64,000 nt of DNA. Origin: Pseudoalteromonas sp. MSK9-3 (lineage in GTDB: Bacteria; Pseudomonadota; Gammaproteobacteria; Enterobacterales; Alteromonadaceae). The stretch is taken from contig NZ_MIET01000071.1 in assembly GCF_003590335.1 (NCBI RefSeq), forward strand, positions 62,001 through 126,000, given 5' to 3'. Of this stretch, positions 9,060 through 17,800 are shown piece after piece (position 1 is the first letter of the stretch; each line of letters starts with the position of its first letter). The notes below the pieces were generated by a model. That model worked only from the letters and a program-made list of their open reading frames with translations. It was not told where the DNA came from and did not search any database. Both the position numbers and the translations under genes were made by a program.

Positions 9060-9722
9060 TTAGTGGGTAGTGCCCGCTGCGACTTTTAAATCAGATTTAT
9101 TACTGATGGCGGCAGTAATAATCACTTTAAGTGCCGATTCGACCGTTTGCTGGCTCATGCTCGGTGCACCATTGTGATGCACAGCTTGGCTAGGTAAATA
9201 AGGGATATGAACAAACCCTCCTTTAACATTTTGATGATGTAATGCAATTTCATGCATAAGCCCATACATAATGTGATTACATACGTAGGTGCCCGCTGTA
9301 TTTGAAATAGAGGCGGGTATATCAGATTGATGTAACGCCAGTAATATACGCTTGATTGGAAGGTTCGTAAAATAAGCGGCAGGCCCAGCTGGTACTACCG
9401 GTGTATCAATAGGCTGATTATTTGCATTGTCCGCGATACGCGCATCGTTCACATTAATCGCAACACGCTCAATGGAAATATCGGCACGACCACCTGCTTG
9501 GCCAATACAAAGTACCACATGTGGTGAATATTTATTGATAGCCACTTGGAGTGCATGAATAGAGGTATCAAATTCACAAGGTAGCTCTTTGGTTTGTATG
9601 GTAAAGCCATCAATATTGAGTCCTTCTAAGGCTTGCACAGCTTGCCAAGAGGGATTGATATTTTCACCACCAAATGGGGCAAACCCTGTGATTAAAACAC
9701 AGGGTTTTAGTGAGTTAGTCAT
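9060..9722 (-). CDS. pcp: Pyrrolidone-carboxylate peptidase
   Basis: Cytoplasmic C15 cysteine peptidase removing N-terminal pyroglutamate from peptides. The 220-residue length fits. Family motifs are ITGFAPFGGENINPSW (about residues 11-26), GQAGGRADISIERVAINVND with the catalytic Glu, NTAGTYVCNHIMYGL with the catalytic Cys near residue 147, and GGFVHIPYLP with the catalytic His. The start overlaps the end of the DUF979 gene by eight bases, making it the last gene of the pxpBC-DUF969-DUF979-pcp operon. This supplies free 5-oxoproline for the neighbouring oxoprolinase subunits. Confidence 0.95.
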   Translation of the reverse strand: MTNSLKPCVLITGFAPFGGENINPSWQAVQALEGLNIDGFTIQTKELPCEFDTSIHALQVAINKYSPHVVLCIGQAGGRADISIERVAINVNDARIADNANNQPIDTPVVPAGPAAYFTNLPIKRILLALHQSDIPASISNTAGTYVCNHIMYGLMHEIALHHQNVKGGFVHIPYLPSQAVHHNGAPSMSQQTVESALKVIITAAISNKSDLKVAAGTTH

Positions 9723-10734
9723 TAAAAATCACTCCGTACATAAGAAGAATATTAATTGCAAGTAATGCAAGTGCTGTTGGGATCTGGACTTTGATCACTT
9801 GATACTTGTCTTTTAAATCTAATAAGGCCGCTGGCACAATATTAAAATTTGCTGCCATGGGGGTCATTAACGTGCCGCAATAACCCGAATACATGCCGAT
9901 TGCAACTAATGGTGCGGCAGATGCGCCATGGCCCTGAATTAGAAATGGTACAGCTATACCCGCAGTCATAACCGGGAATGCGGCAAAGGCATTGCCCATT
10001 ATCATCGTAAACAGCGCCATGCCAACACAGTACAGGACTACCAACATAAACCGATTGTCAGGGGAAATAAACAATGTGACAAGGTCTTGAATAGCAGTGC
10101 CAGTTTGGGCCACGATGAATACACCCCCTAGCATGGCGAGCATTTGCGGTAAAATGGCGGCCCAGCCGACGGAATCAACTAATCGACGTGATTCAGTCAG
10201 TGCTTGTATTGGGCTGCCAGATGTAAGCTTCCAGCCAATTAAGAGTGCAACGGCACAAGCAAGGGTTAATGATGCAAGAGTTAAATGGTTTTGATCAAAT
10301 AAATACCAGTCATTGATATTAATGTGGCCCAGTAACAAAGTACACACAACGGTCACGATGGGGATCATTACGGCAGGCATAAACAGTTTGTTACCTATTT
10401 TTTCTGCACTGTGTGTTTTTACCTCATCTGATGGCGTGTCATAGGTACCCATCGACACTAAACCAAACCCAGCAAGCAAAGCGATTGCCATCACACTTAA
10501 ACCAACCCACTGATATGTAATAGCTTGCCCAAACAAAGAAACAGATAAATCACCGAATAAAAAGACGTTACCGAATAACAACCAAAATAGCGCAGTGCTA
10601 TATCTTTTTGGGTGGCCTTTGTCTTGTAGCGTACGAATGACCAGAAACATGACCACAAAACCGATTAACAAGTAAATATTTTCGATCGAGATGATGGCCG
10701 TAGTATCAGCCGTATTAGTTGATGGAGCACTCAT
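9715..10734 (-). CDS. DUF979 family membrane protein, putative permease subunit
   Basis: A 339-residue polytopic protein with roughly nine to ten hydrophobic segments, and conserved-looking loops VDSVGWAAILPQMLAMLGGVF and MIMGNAFAAFPVMTAGIAVPF. These fit the DUF979 family, which usually occurs with DUF969 and near pcp or oxoprolinase genes. Its start overlaps the DUF969 stop as ATGA. Inference: with DUF969 it forms a two-subunit transporter for 5-oxoproline or pyroglutamyl peptides. The substrate is not shown by the sequence. Confidence 0.8.
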   Translation of the reverse strand: MSAPSTNTADTTAIISIENIYLLIGFVVMFLVIRTLQDKGHPKRYSTALFWLLFGNVFLFGDLSVSLFGQAITYQWVGLSVMAIALLAGFGLVSMGTYDTPSDEVKTHSAEKIGNKLFMPAVMIPIVTVVCTLLLGHININDWYLFDQNHLTLASLTLACAVALLIGWKLTSGSPIQALTESRRLVDSVGWAAILPQMLAMLGGVFIVAQTGTAIQDLVTLFISPDNRFMLVVLYCVGMALFTMIMGNAFAAFPVMTAGIAVPFLIQGHGASAAPLVAIGMYSGYCGTLMTPMAANFNIVPAALLDLKDKYQVIKVQIPTALALLAINILLMYGVIFND

Positions 10735-11456
10735 GACAGTTCCTCTGATAATTTATTAGGTTGACTGTTATAAGTGGCGACAGCATGGGTAATTTTAGCT
10801 TCTAATCGTGCTAAGCGAAATAGGTGTACGATGAGCGCAGCAATCGCAGTGGGAATTGCCCATAACCCAATGTGCAGGGGCTCAATACCTTCAATCCCAT
10901 TTTCTCTTAAAAAAGCATCCATGAGTAATACCGCACCGAATGCAATAAAAATGTCTTCACCAAAAAACATTGCGATATTGTCGCAGGCAGCGGCGTGCGC
11001 ACAGATCATATCTTTTACTTCTTTAGGAAGCTCGCCATGCACGTTGCTTGCTGCACCTAACGCCATCGGGGCGAGCAATGGCCTAACCGTTTGCGGTTGG
11101 CCAGCTAAACTCAGTAAACCTAACGCAGATGAGCATTCACGAACCACAAAATAGACCGACAGGATACGGGCTGTAGTCGCACTTTTAATACTGGAAATCC
11201 AACTTTGTGCTCGTTGTTGTAACCCGTGACGTTCCAGTAATGCAATGACGGGTAAAATAAGTAAAAAGCTAGCCAATTGACGAGAATTCATAAACTTTTC
11301 GCCAAATGTTTCAACCAAGGCTAAAAATTGCATATCAACGGCCCAGCCTGTGACTAAGCCTGCTGCGGTAACCACTAATAGTGGGTTGAAGCGCAGGGCA
11401 AAACCAAGCACAACAACCACAATACCACTTAAGGGTAATAAATTTAGTTCGCTCAT
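10731..11456 (-). CDS. DUF969 family membrane protein, putative permease subunit
   Basis: A 241-residue protein with about five to six membrane spans, starting MSELNLLPLSGIVVVVLGFALRF-like and containing LLILPVIALLERHGLQQRAQ and PMALGAASNVHGELPKEV, which fit the DUF969 family. It starts two bases after the pxpC stop and overlaps the DUF979 gene by four bases, so the pair is tightly coupled. Partnership with DUF979 is established by co-occurrence in many genomes; transport of 5-oxoproline is inferred from context only. Confidence 0.8.
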   Translation of the reverse strand: MSELNLLPLSGIVVVVLGFALRFNPLLVVTAAGLVTGWAVDMQFLALVETFGEKFMNSRQLASFLLILPVIALLERHGLQQRAQSWISSIKSATTARILSVYFVVRECSSALGLLSLAGQPQTVRPLLAPMALGAASNVHGELPKEVKDMICAHAAACDNIAMFFGEDIFIAFGAVLLMDAFLRENGIEGIEPLHIGLWAIPTAIAALIVHLFRLARLEAKITHAVATYNSQPNKLSEELS

Positions 11457-11458
11457 AA

Positions 11459-12391
11459 CTACTGCTCTATGTTGTTATTATTCGCTAGCGCAAATTGCGC
11501 TAAGTGTGAGTTTAATTTCTTCATTGCGTGGTGTGCTTGTGACACACTCACGCCAATAAACCTACAAGGTTGTTGACTGCCTAATTGACTAAACAGTCTT
11601 AGGTCCGCACTAATTACTGATGCAATAATGGGATAGCCACCGGTTGTTTGGCAGTCATTTAACAAAACAATTGGTTGCCCGTTAGGGGGGTATTGGATCA
11701 CCCCCGGGTGAACGGCTTGGCTTGCGATGGTGGCATGATGTTGTACAGTGTCATTGGCAGTTAACCGTGACCCCATGCGGTTATTCATGTCACTGACGAG
11801 CCATTTTGTTTGCAAAAAGTTGTCAAAGGACCCTTCAGGAAGCTTATCACAGTGCGGCCCTTTGAGTACTCTTATCTCATTCGTGTAGTCAGGTTGCTTG
11901 ACGCCTAGGTGTGGTAGCGGCGTTTTGTCAGCGTAAAAAGACAGCTGATCGCCCATTTTCAACGCACGGCCATGATAGCCACCAAATTGTGCTTGCATGT
12001 CTGTTGATTTAGCGTTGAGTACATCATCAATCGCAAACCCTCCTCGAACCGCTAAGTATGCACGTTGTGCATTGTGGCTGGTACTAAAGGAAAGTATATC
12101 GCCAGATTCTGCGAAGTAGCGCCAGCCAGGGTATAGAGGACGTCCGTTTAACTTTGCGCGTAAATCCCCCCCCGTGATTGAAAAGTTAATTGAGGCAGTA
12201 AATTCAAATTGCGCGAGCCCAATAGTTACCTCTATAACGGGTTCATTCATGTCATTATTTAATAGCAAATTGGCCAGTTTGACTGCGATTGGATCTAATG
12301 CACCCGATTGTCCTACGCCCAAGTGTCGATAGCCATGACGTCCGGTGTCTTGGATACTACAAAGAACACCTTGTTTGATTACTGTTAGCAT
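11459..12391 (-). CDS. pxpC: 5-oxoprolinase subunit C (biotin-dependent carboxyltransferase-like)
   Basis: PxpABC converts 5-oxoproline to glutamate with ATP. This 310-residue protein carries the KipA/PxpC landmarks: IQDTGRHGYRHLGVGQSGALD (about residues 13-33), NEPVIEVTIG, RAYLAVRGGF, SDMNNRMGSRL and ILLNDCQTTGGYPIIA-like segments. It overlaps pxpB by seven bases. The third subunit, PxpA (LamB/YcsF family), is not in this operon or elsewhere in the window, so it must be encoded elsewhere if the complex is functional. Confidence 0.92.
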   Translation of the reverse strand: MLTVIKQGVLCSIQDTGRHGYRHLGVGQSGALDPIAVKLANLLLNNDMNEPVIEVTIGLAQFEFTASINFSITGGDLRAKLNGRPLYPGWRYFAESGDILSFSTSHNAQRAYLAVRGGFAIDDVLNAKSTDMQAQFGGYHGRALKMGDQLSFYADKTPLPHLGVKQPDYTNEIRVLKGPHCDKLPEGSFDNFLQTKWLVSDMNNRMGSRLTANDTVQHHATIASQAVHPGVIQYPPNGQPIVLLNDCQTTGGYPIIASVISADLRLFSQLGSQQPCRFIGVSVSQAHHAMKKLNSHLAQFALANNNNIEQ

Positions 12392-13041
12392 AGACCACCC
12401 TTGGATGGGATAAATTGAACGTGATCGCCTGGCATCAGTAAGCTTGGCTGTTGAAGGCTAGGGTTGAATAAAGGTGTGTCACATATACCGAGTAAATGCC
12501 AGCCGCCCGGGGAGGAGCTGGGATATATCGCCGTCAGTTCTTGTGCAATGGCCACCGATCCTTTTGGTACTCGTGTTCTTGGTGTTTTCTTTCTCGGCAC
12601 TTGAAGGGGTTTGGGTAACGTGCCTAAATATCCAAAGCCAGGTAAAAACCCGAGAAATTCGACTTGATATGTGACGGATGCATGGAGTTCGATGAGATCT
12701 TTTTCTTGTAATGAAAGTGTATTTGCAAGCGAACTGAGATCAGGGCCATAGTCTCCACCATACTTAACCATAAAGCGATGAGTCGTTGGCGTAAAACTAG
12801 CCATTTCGCACTCGTTCCATAAGGTGATGATTCTCTTTATCCAGATTGGGTGATCTTGAGGCGTTTTTAAATAGACAGTTACAGAAGATTTTGCTGGCAC
12901 AACGTCAAAGAAAGCATCTAGGTTCATTAATGTTGAGGTCAAAGCAAATAAACGTCGTTGCTCATTCGAAGATGGGGTTGATGTCTCAAGCACAAATGCA
13001 ATGGCATGTTCCCCTAATAAATAGCAGTGATGATCACTCAT
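12385..13041 (-). CDS. pxpB: 5-oxoprolinase subunit B
   Basis: Partner of PxpC in the ATP-dependent opening of 5-oxoproline. The 218-residue protein has the KipI/PxpB features VKYGGDYGPDL, FLGFLPGFGYLGTLP (about residues 133-147), PRKKTPRTRVPKGSVAIA and YPSSSPGGWHLLGICDTPLF. It is the first gene of the five-gene operon; its promoter must lie in the roughly 60 bases before the lap terminator at 13104-13130. Length is near the family norm of about 220. Confidence 0.93.
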   Translation of the reverse strand: MSDHHCYLLGEHAIAFVLETSTPSSNEQRRLFALTSTLMNLDAFFDVVPAKSSVTVYLKTPQDHPIWIKRIITLWNECEMASFTPTTHRFMVKYGGDYGPDLSSLANTLSLQEKDLIELHASVTYQVEFLGFLPGFGYLGTLPKPLQVPRKKTPRTRVPKGSVAIAQELTAIYPSSSPGGWHLLGICDTPLFNPSLQQPSLLMPGDHVQFIPSKGGLC

Positions 13042-13100
13042 CTAGTCTCCAAGGTACTTTTTATTATTGTTGGTAGTATATCTAATTTAGTCTTTGGGAG

Positions 13101-13130
13101 TATAAAAAAACCATGCAGAGCATGGTTTTT
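13101..13130 (-). terminator. Rho-independent terminator after the M17 aminopeptidase gene
   Basis: Perfect 11-bp stem AAAAACCATGC / GCATGGTTTTT (arms 13106-13116 and 13120-13130), loop AGA, followed on the minus strand by further T residues. It lies between the aminopeptidase stop at 13182 and the pxpB start. Confidence 0.85.
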
Positions 13131-13181
13131 AGGTTTAATACACCGCGTAGGTGATTAAAATATAACGCTTATCGCATTTTA

Positions 13182-14693
13182 TTAATTGTTGCTGAGCAAC
13201 CACTCACTCAATAAACGAACACCATAGCCTGTTCCACCAACAGGGACTTCTCCTTTGGCTTTACTTGATAAGGCATTACCGGCGATATCGATGTGTACCC
13301 AACGAGTATCTCCTGCAAATTGCTGTAAGAAAGTGGCTGCTGTCGTTGCACCGGGGCCACTAGAGCCTAAATTGGTAAAGTCAGCGATATCTGAAGACAA
13401 GGTATCTTTGTAGCCAAGTGGTAAGCGCCATACTTGCTCATTAACTTGCTTGCCGGCCAGTGTCATTTGATTGATCAGTGTGTCATCTTCAGAGAAAATT
13501 GCTGAATAGCGATTACCAACCGCGCGAATTTTTGACCCTGTTAATGTAGCAACATCAACCATAATTTCTGGATTGAAGTGCTTACGGGCATACCACATTG
13601 CGTCGCTTAATACTAAGCGGCCTTCGGCATCCGTATTCACAACTTCAACACTGTGGCCTTCTGCTGTGCGCAGTACGTCTCCAGGTGCAATAGAATAGCG
13701 AGATACCATATTTGCTGCCATACCCATCACAGCGACGACGTTAACGTCAGCTTTATTTAAAGCCATTGCTTTGATTGTACCAAGTACGGCTGCTGCACCG
13801 GCCATGTCTGACTTCATACGTGCAATTGAAGGTCCTTTTTTGAGGCTATAACCACCTGAGTCAAAGGTGATCCCTTTACCCACAAGGGCGATAGGTGTGT
13901 CGTTGTTGCCTTCATAGTGGGCCACAATAAGGCGCGCGCCTTCTTTACTTCCACGGCCGACACCTTCTAACGCGCCCATGCCAAGTTCTTTTAATTGTTC
14001 AGGTTTTAATATGGTGATTTTGACGCCTAGCTTTTCAAGTGATTTAGCTTCAAGTGCAAAATCAATCGGCGTCATCTCTGTTGCAATTTCAGAGGTTAGA
14101 TCTCGGGCTAAAAATACACCTTGTTCGATATTAGCCAGTTGCTGATAACGCTTGCTGGTTGTCTTTTTGTCTGCAACATCAATGTTGTATGTAACATTAA
14201 ATGTTTGTGGCTCTTTTTTGTATACTTCAAACGTGTAGTCTCGAAGGTTTGCCCCATGTGCAAACTGTGCAGCCAATTCGCTGTTTTTTGCTTTGCCTTT
14301 CACAGACTCGAAGGCAAGTGAGACAGTTGCCACTTTTTTATCTTCTAGCTTGGCATGAATGTTACCACCAAGTTTGGCCATTTTCGCGGCTGTTAACTCA
14401 TTGCTCTCGCCTAAACCAACCACAACAATACGTGAATACTTGCTATCAATAGGGGCGATCAACTCAAGTGTTTTGCCATATTTCCCGGTAAACGAGTCTG
14501 TTTTTATCGCACGTTGTAATTGTTTACGAGTGTCTCGGTCTAAAAACTTAAGATCAGCATCGCTGCCTACGTTTTGAAAAACGACAAGCGCATCGCCTTT
14601 GGCAAGCTTTGACGTAAAATTGACATCAGCAGCAAGTGTGCTGGTGCTCAACAAAGCAAGTGAAATCGCACTCATAGAAGAAAGAAGTTTCAT
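13182..14693 (-). CDS. Exported leucyl aminopeptidase, family M17
   Basis: Two-metal aminopeptidase that removes N-terminal residues from peptides. The catalytic domain shows VGKGITFDSGGYSLK (metal ligands, about residues 274-288), MKSDMAGAAAVLG and the signature NTDAEGRLVLSDA (about 353-365). Unlike cytoplasmic PepA, the 503-residue protein begins with a clear signal peptide (MKLLSSMSAISLALLSTSTLA then AD), so it probably works in the periplasm or outside the cell, as for several marine bacteria that feed on protein. It is monocistronic, with its own terminator. Confidence 0.92.
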   Translation of the reverse strand: MKLLSSMSAISLALLSTSTLAADVNFTSKLAKGDALVVFQNVGSDADLKFLDRDTRKQLQRAIKTDSFTGKYGKTLELIAPIDSKYSRIVVVGLGESNELTAAKMAKLGGNIHAKLEDKKVATVSLAFESVKGKAKNSELAAQFAHGANLRDYTFEVYKKEPQTFNVTYNIDVADKKTTSKRYQQLANIEQGVFLARDLTSEIATEMTPIDFALEAKSLEKLGVKITILKPEQLKELGMGALEGVGRGSKEGARLIVAHYEGNNDTPIALVGKGITFDSGGYSLKKGPSIARMKSDMAGAAAVLGTIKAMALNKADVNVVAVMGMAANMVSRYSIAPGDVLRTAEGHSVEVVNTDAEGRLVLSDAMWYARKHFNPEIMVDVATLTGSKIRAVGNRYSAIFSEDDTLINQMTLAGKQVNEQVWRLPLGYKDTLSSDIADFTNLGSSGPGATTAATFLQQFAGDTRWVHIDIAGNALSSKAKGEVPVGGTGYGVRLLSEWLLSNN

Positions 14694-14785
14694 GATAAAT
14701 CCTAAGTAAAAAAACTGACACGTTTTTACATTAAAAATGTAGTTCAGGTAACTAATAGTCGTTGAATGGCCATTTTACAAAGCCC

Positions 14786-14843
14786 AGTTACGGTTGCTAT
14801 ATAACGAATATAGGTATTTGAAATTGAACTTTGTACCGTAACT
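14786..14843. repeat. 9-bp inverted repeat in the aminopeptidase/msrAB intergenic region
   Basis: AGTTACGGT (14786-14794) and its exact complement ACCGTAACT (14835-14843) lie 40 bases apart in the 274-base divergent promoter region. This could be a pair of operator half-sites or chance in A+T-rich DNA. Confidence 0.35.
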
Positions 14844-14967
14844 CACCGTAAATTTATTGCATTAACTGAAATCAAAAGTGCGATGTTAAGGTCTATTTAA
14901 GCAGAGCAATGAATGTGTGTACTGAGCTAACTTAGTCAGGCAAAAACGTCTTAGAAGGTTATATTAG

Positions 14968-16248
14968 ATGTCGAATAATTTAAAAAATCCGCTGTTAACT
15001 GCTGTGTTTTTGGTAAGTACTTTTACAGGTTATGCCAGTGACATGCCCATGCCCGAACCGGAGCAGGCGAGTATGCATGTGAAAACCTTAGTATTGGGCT
15101 CAGGATGTTTTTGGGGAGCTGAAAAGCGTTATGAAGCGATGCAAGGGGTAATTGATGCTGAATCAGGCTACGCCGATGGCACTGGTTTTAAAGCCACTTA
15201 CAAAGAAATAACCAAGCGTTCTAGGCGCTTCGATGAGCGCAACTATGCTGAGGTGGTTAAAGTTACATACAATGCGAACATATTGACCACGGAAACGCTT
15301 TTGAAAAGTTACTTCGAAAGTCATGACCCAACTCAAAAAAATCGCCAGGGCAATGATATCGGGACTCAATATCGCTCAACAATTCTATTTAGTGAGTTAG
15401 AACAAAAAAACGTGGCGATTAAACTAAAGGCCACGTATCAAGCGCTGCTGACTAAAAATGGGTATGGCAAGATACAAACAAACATCAAGCCATTGGACAA
15501 ATTCTACTCAGCTGAAGAATATCATCAAAATTATTTAGTGAAAAACCCAAATGGGTATTGCCCAGATCATTCTACTGGAGTGGTCTTTACACCCGTGGAG
15601 CGTGAAACACGGGGTAACGAGGGATTATTGACTGGCAAGCATATCGTTATTATCGACTCAAAAAATTATTGTCCCTATTGTGAAAAATTAAAAAAGACTG
15701 TGCTAAACGATTATCAAGGTGATATCCCAGTGCACTTTAGGTATGCCGATGAGCTGAAAGGTTTAAAAATAAAATCAGCAACATGGGCGACGCCAACAAT
15801 TTTATTTATAGAGCAGGGCAAAGAGGTATTTGGTCATCAGGGGTTTATGGATAAACAGCGGTTCTACAAAGCGCTAGGGGCATTTAAATTGGGTGACACT
15901 GAAGCGTATTCTATCGCATTTAAAAAAGGCACTGATCGCCCATTTTGTAAAGAATATGACTTATTTAAGAACACCCCTGATGGGGTATTTATCGATAAAC
16001 TCAGTGGAGCGCCATTGTTTAACACCAAAGACCGCTTTAATTCTGGAACTGGGTGGCTGTCGTTTAAATATCCAGTCAAGGGCAGTGTTACGTATCATGA
16101 AGATAACAGCTTTGGTATGAAGCGCACTGAAATTCGCTCTAAATCAAGCGGTATTCATCTAGGTCATGTATTTCCCAAAGAAGGCCCTAAAGGATCAGAC
16201 CGATACTGTATCAATGCTACGGTGTTAGAGTTTGTTGCTGCAAAATAA
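14968..16248 (+). CDS. msrAB: Exported MsrA-thioredoxin-MsrB fusion methionine sulfoxide reductase
   Basis: Repairs oxidised methionine of both stereoisomers, probably in the periplasm. After an N-terminal hydrophobic signal (about residues 8-24) comes MsrA with GCFWGAEKR (Cys about 47) and IGTQYRSTIL; then a thioredoxin-like segment with NYCPYCEKLKK (Cys about 234 and 237) and WATPTILFI; then MsrB (about 310-426) with FNSGTGW, IHLGHVFP and the catalytic RYCIN (about 414). The zinc-binding CxxC pairs of most MsrB proteins are absent, and a Cys occurs in RPFCKEYDLF at about 326, where family members usually have Ser or Thr. The domain order differs from Neisseria PilB, which is thioredoxin-MsrA-MsrB. 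Confidence 0.92.
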   Translation: MSNNLKNPLLTAVFLVSTFTGYASDMPMPEPEQASMHVKTLVLGSGCFWGAEKRYEAMQGVIDAESGYADGTGFKATYKEITKRSRRFDERNYAEVVKVTYNANILTTETLLKSYFESHDPTQKNRQGNDIGTQYRSTILFSELEQKNVAIKLKATYQALLTKNGYGKIQTNIKPLDKFYSAEEYHQNYLVKNPNGYCPDHSTGVVFTPVERETRGNEGLLTGKHIVIIDSKNYCPYCEKLKKTVLNDYQGDIPVHFRYADELKGLKIKSATWATPTILFIEQGKEVFGHQGFMDKQRFYKALGAFKLGDTEAYSIAFKKGTDRPFCKEYDLFKNTPDGVFIDKLSGAPLFNTKDRFNSGTGWLSFKYPVKGSVTYHEDNSFGMKRTEIRSKSSGIHLGHVFPKEGPKGSDRYCINATVLEFVAAK

Positions 16249-16262
16249 AATTTAGCGTAAAA

Positions 16263-16286
16263 AAAACCCCTCTAATGAGGGGTTTT
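16263..16286. terminator. Bidirectional terminator between msrAB and the CoA-transferase genes
   Basis: AAAACCCCTC (16263-16272) and GAGGGGTTTT (16277-16286) form a perfect 10-bp stem with a four-base TAAT loop. Leading A residues give a U-run on the minus strand, and the plus strand ends in TTTT. It separates convergent genes. Confidence 0.82.
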
Positions 16287-16351
16287 GGGTAACTCAGCGC
16301 TTTAAGCACTGGGAATGAGGTCGGTACATTAAATCAAAAGTGGTCTGTCGA

Positions 16352-17014
16352 TTAATCGGCAAACTGCATCTCAGGTATATCACCTTCAACAATTAGTTTG
16401 CCCGCTGTTTTGTTTATAATTTCATCAACACTAACACCAGGGGCACGCTCTAATAAATAAAACGCGCCGTCTTTTACTTCCAGTACGGCTAAATCAGTTA
16501 CTATCTTTTTAACACAGCTTACGCCAGTCAATGGCAATGAGCAGGTTTCTAGTAATTTAGAGTCGCCGTGCTTACTGGCATGGGTCATGGTCACAATAAT
16601 GTTTTGCGCACCAGCGACGAGATCCATCGCTCCACCCATACCTTTAATTAATTTTTTCGGGATCATCCAAGACGCGATATTGCCTTGTTGATCAACTTCA
16701 AATGCACCTAGAACCGTTAAGTCTACATGACCACCACGGATCATAGCAAAACTTTCTGCACTATTAAAAATAGCCGCACCTGTCGCTGCTGTCACGGTTT
16801 CTTTACCCGCATTGATCATATCTGCGTCAACTTGGTCTTCAGTAGGGTACGGACCCATGCCTAAAAGACCATTTTCTGATTGCAGCATTACCTCAATACC
16901 CTTAGGTACGAAGTTGGCTACAAGCGTTGGAATACCAATGCCTAGGTTAACGTAATAACCGTCTTTTAGTTCTTGTGCAACACGCATTGCAACTTGTTCA
17001 CGTGATAAAGCCAT
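16352..17014 (-). CDS. scoB: 3-oxoacid CoA-transferase subunit B
   Basis: Beta subunit of a two-subunit CoA-transferase that activates acetoacetate by swapping CoA from succinyl-CoA. The 220-residue protein shows GIGIPTLVANFVP, the catalytic Glu region QSENGLLGMGPYP (about residues 45-57), GGHVDLTVLGAFEVD and GMGGAMDLV. It starts 11 bases after subunit A and is the last gene of the liu operon. There it would use the acetoacetate made by HMG-CoA lyase. Confidence 0.92.
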   Translation of the reverse strand: MALSREQVAMRVAQELKDGYYVNLGIGIPTLVANFVPKGIEVMLQSENGLLGMGPYPTEDQVDADMINAGKETVTAATGAAIFNSAESFAMIRGGHVDLTVLGAFEVDQQGNIASWMIPKKLIKGMGGAMDLVAGAQNIIVTMTHASKHGDSKLLETCSLPLTGVSCVKKIVTDLAVLEVKDGAFYLLERAPGVSVDEIINKTAGKLIVEGDIPEMQFAD

Positions 17015-17025
17015 TATAATTCTCC

Positions 17026-17724
17026 TTACTTACTCGTCGTGACACGTTCAATGCGTTTTTCAAAGTTACCCTTGATAACGCGGTTGACATAAATACCTGG
17101 GGTATGAATTTGACTTGGCTCTAATTCACCCGGTTCTACGATTTCTTCTACTTCAACGACAGTTATCTTACCCGCAGTCGCAGCCATCGGGTTAAAATTC
17201 ATTGCTGTGTGGCGAAATACAAGGTTACCGTAGCGGTCTGCTTTCCACGCTTTAATAATCGCAAATTCGCCAGTAATTGATTCTTCAAGAATATAGGGGC
17301 GACCATTAAATTCTTTAACTTCTTTACCCTCTGCAATTGGGGTGCCGTAGCCCGTTGCGGTATAAAAACCTGGGATACCAGCACCACCTGCACGCATTTT
17401 CTCTGCTAATGTGCCTTGTGGGGTGAGTTCAACGTCAATAATGCCGTCTAGTAACTGCTGTTCAAAAAGCGCATTCTCACCGACATATGATGCAACAATT
17501 TTTTTGATTTGGCGGTCATGCAATAAAACGCCTAAACCAAAATCATCAACGCCACAGTTGTTAGATACGACGGTAAGGTCTTTGGTTTGTTTACGCTTAA
17601 TCTCGTTAATTAAGCCCTCAGGAATACCACATAGTCCAAAACCACCTGCAATGATGGTATCGCCATCTTTTATGCCTTCCATCGCTTCGGCGTAGCTGTT
17701 TACTACTTTATCGAAACCGGCCAT
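17026..17724 (-). CDS. scoA: 3-oxoacid CoA-transferase subunit A
   Basis: Alpha subunit of the acetoacetate-activating CoA-transferase. The 232-residue protein contains the CoA-transferase signature GDTIIAGGFGLCGIPEGLI (about residues 20-38), VVSNNCGVDDFGLG, GAGIPGFYTATGYGT and the C-terminal EPGELEPSQIHTPGIYV. It lies 76 bases after liuE and immediately before subunit B. Context ties it to the end of leucine degradation. Confidence 0.93.
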   Translation of the reverse strand: MAGFDKVVNSYAEAMEGIKDGDTIIAGGFGLCGIPEGLINEIKRKQTKDLTVVSNNCGVDDFGLGVLLHDRQIKKIVASYVGENALFEQQLLDGIIDVELTPQGTLAEKMRAGGAGIPGFYTATGYGTPIAEGKEVKEFNGRPYILEESITGEFAIIKAWKADRYGNLVFRHTAMNFNPMAATAGKITVVEVEEIVEPGELEPSQIHTPGIYVNRVIKGNFEKRIERVTTSK

Positions 17725-17800
17725 TAGCCCACTCCTAAATTGTTGTTATATCTTCAGTGCGACACCTATCACTATAATCGGCGTCAACACGGTATTGTTG

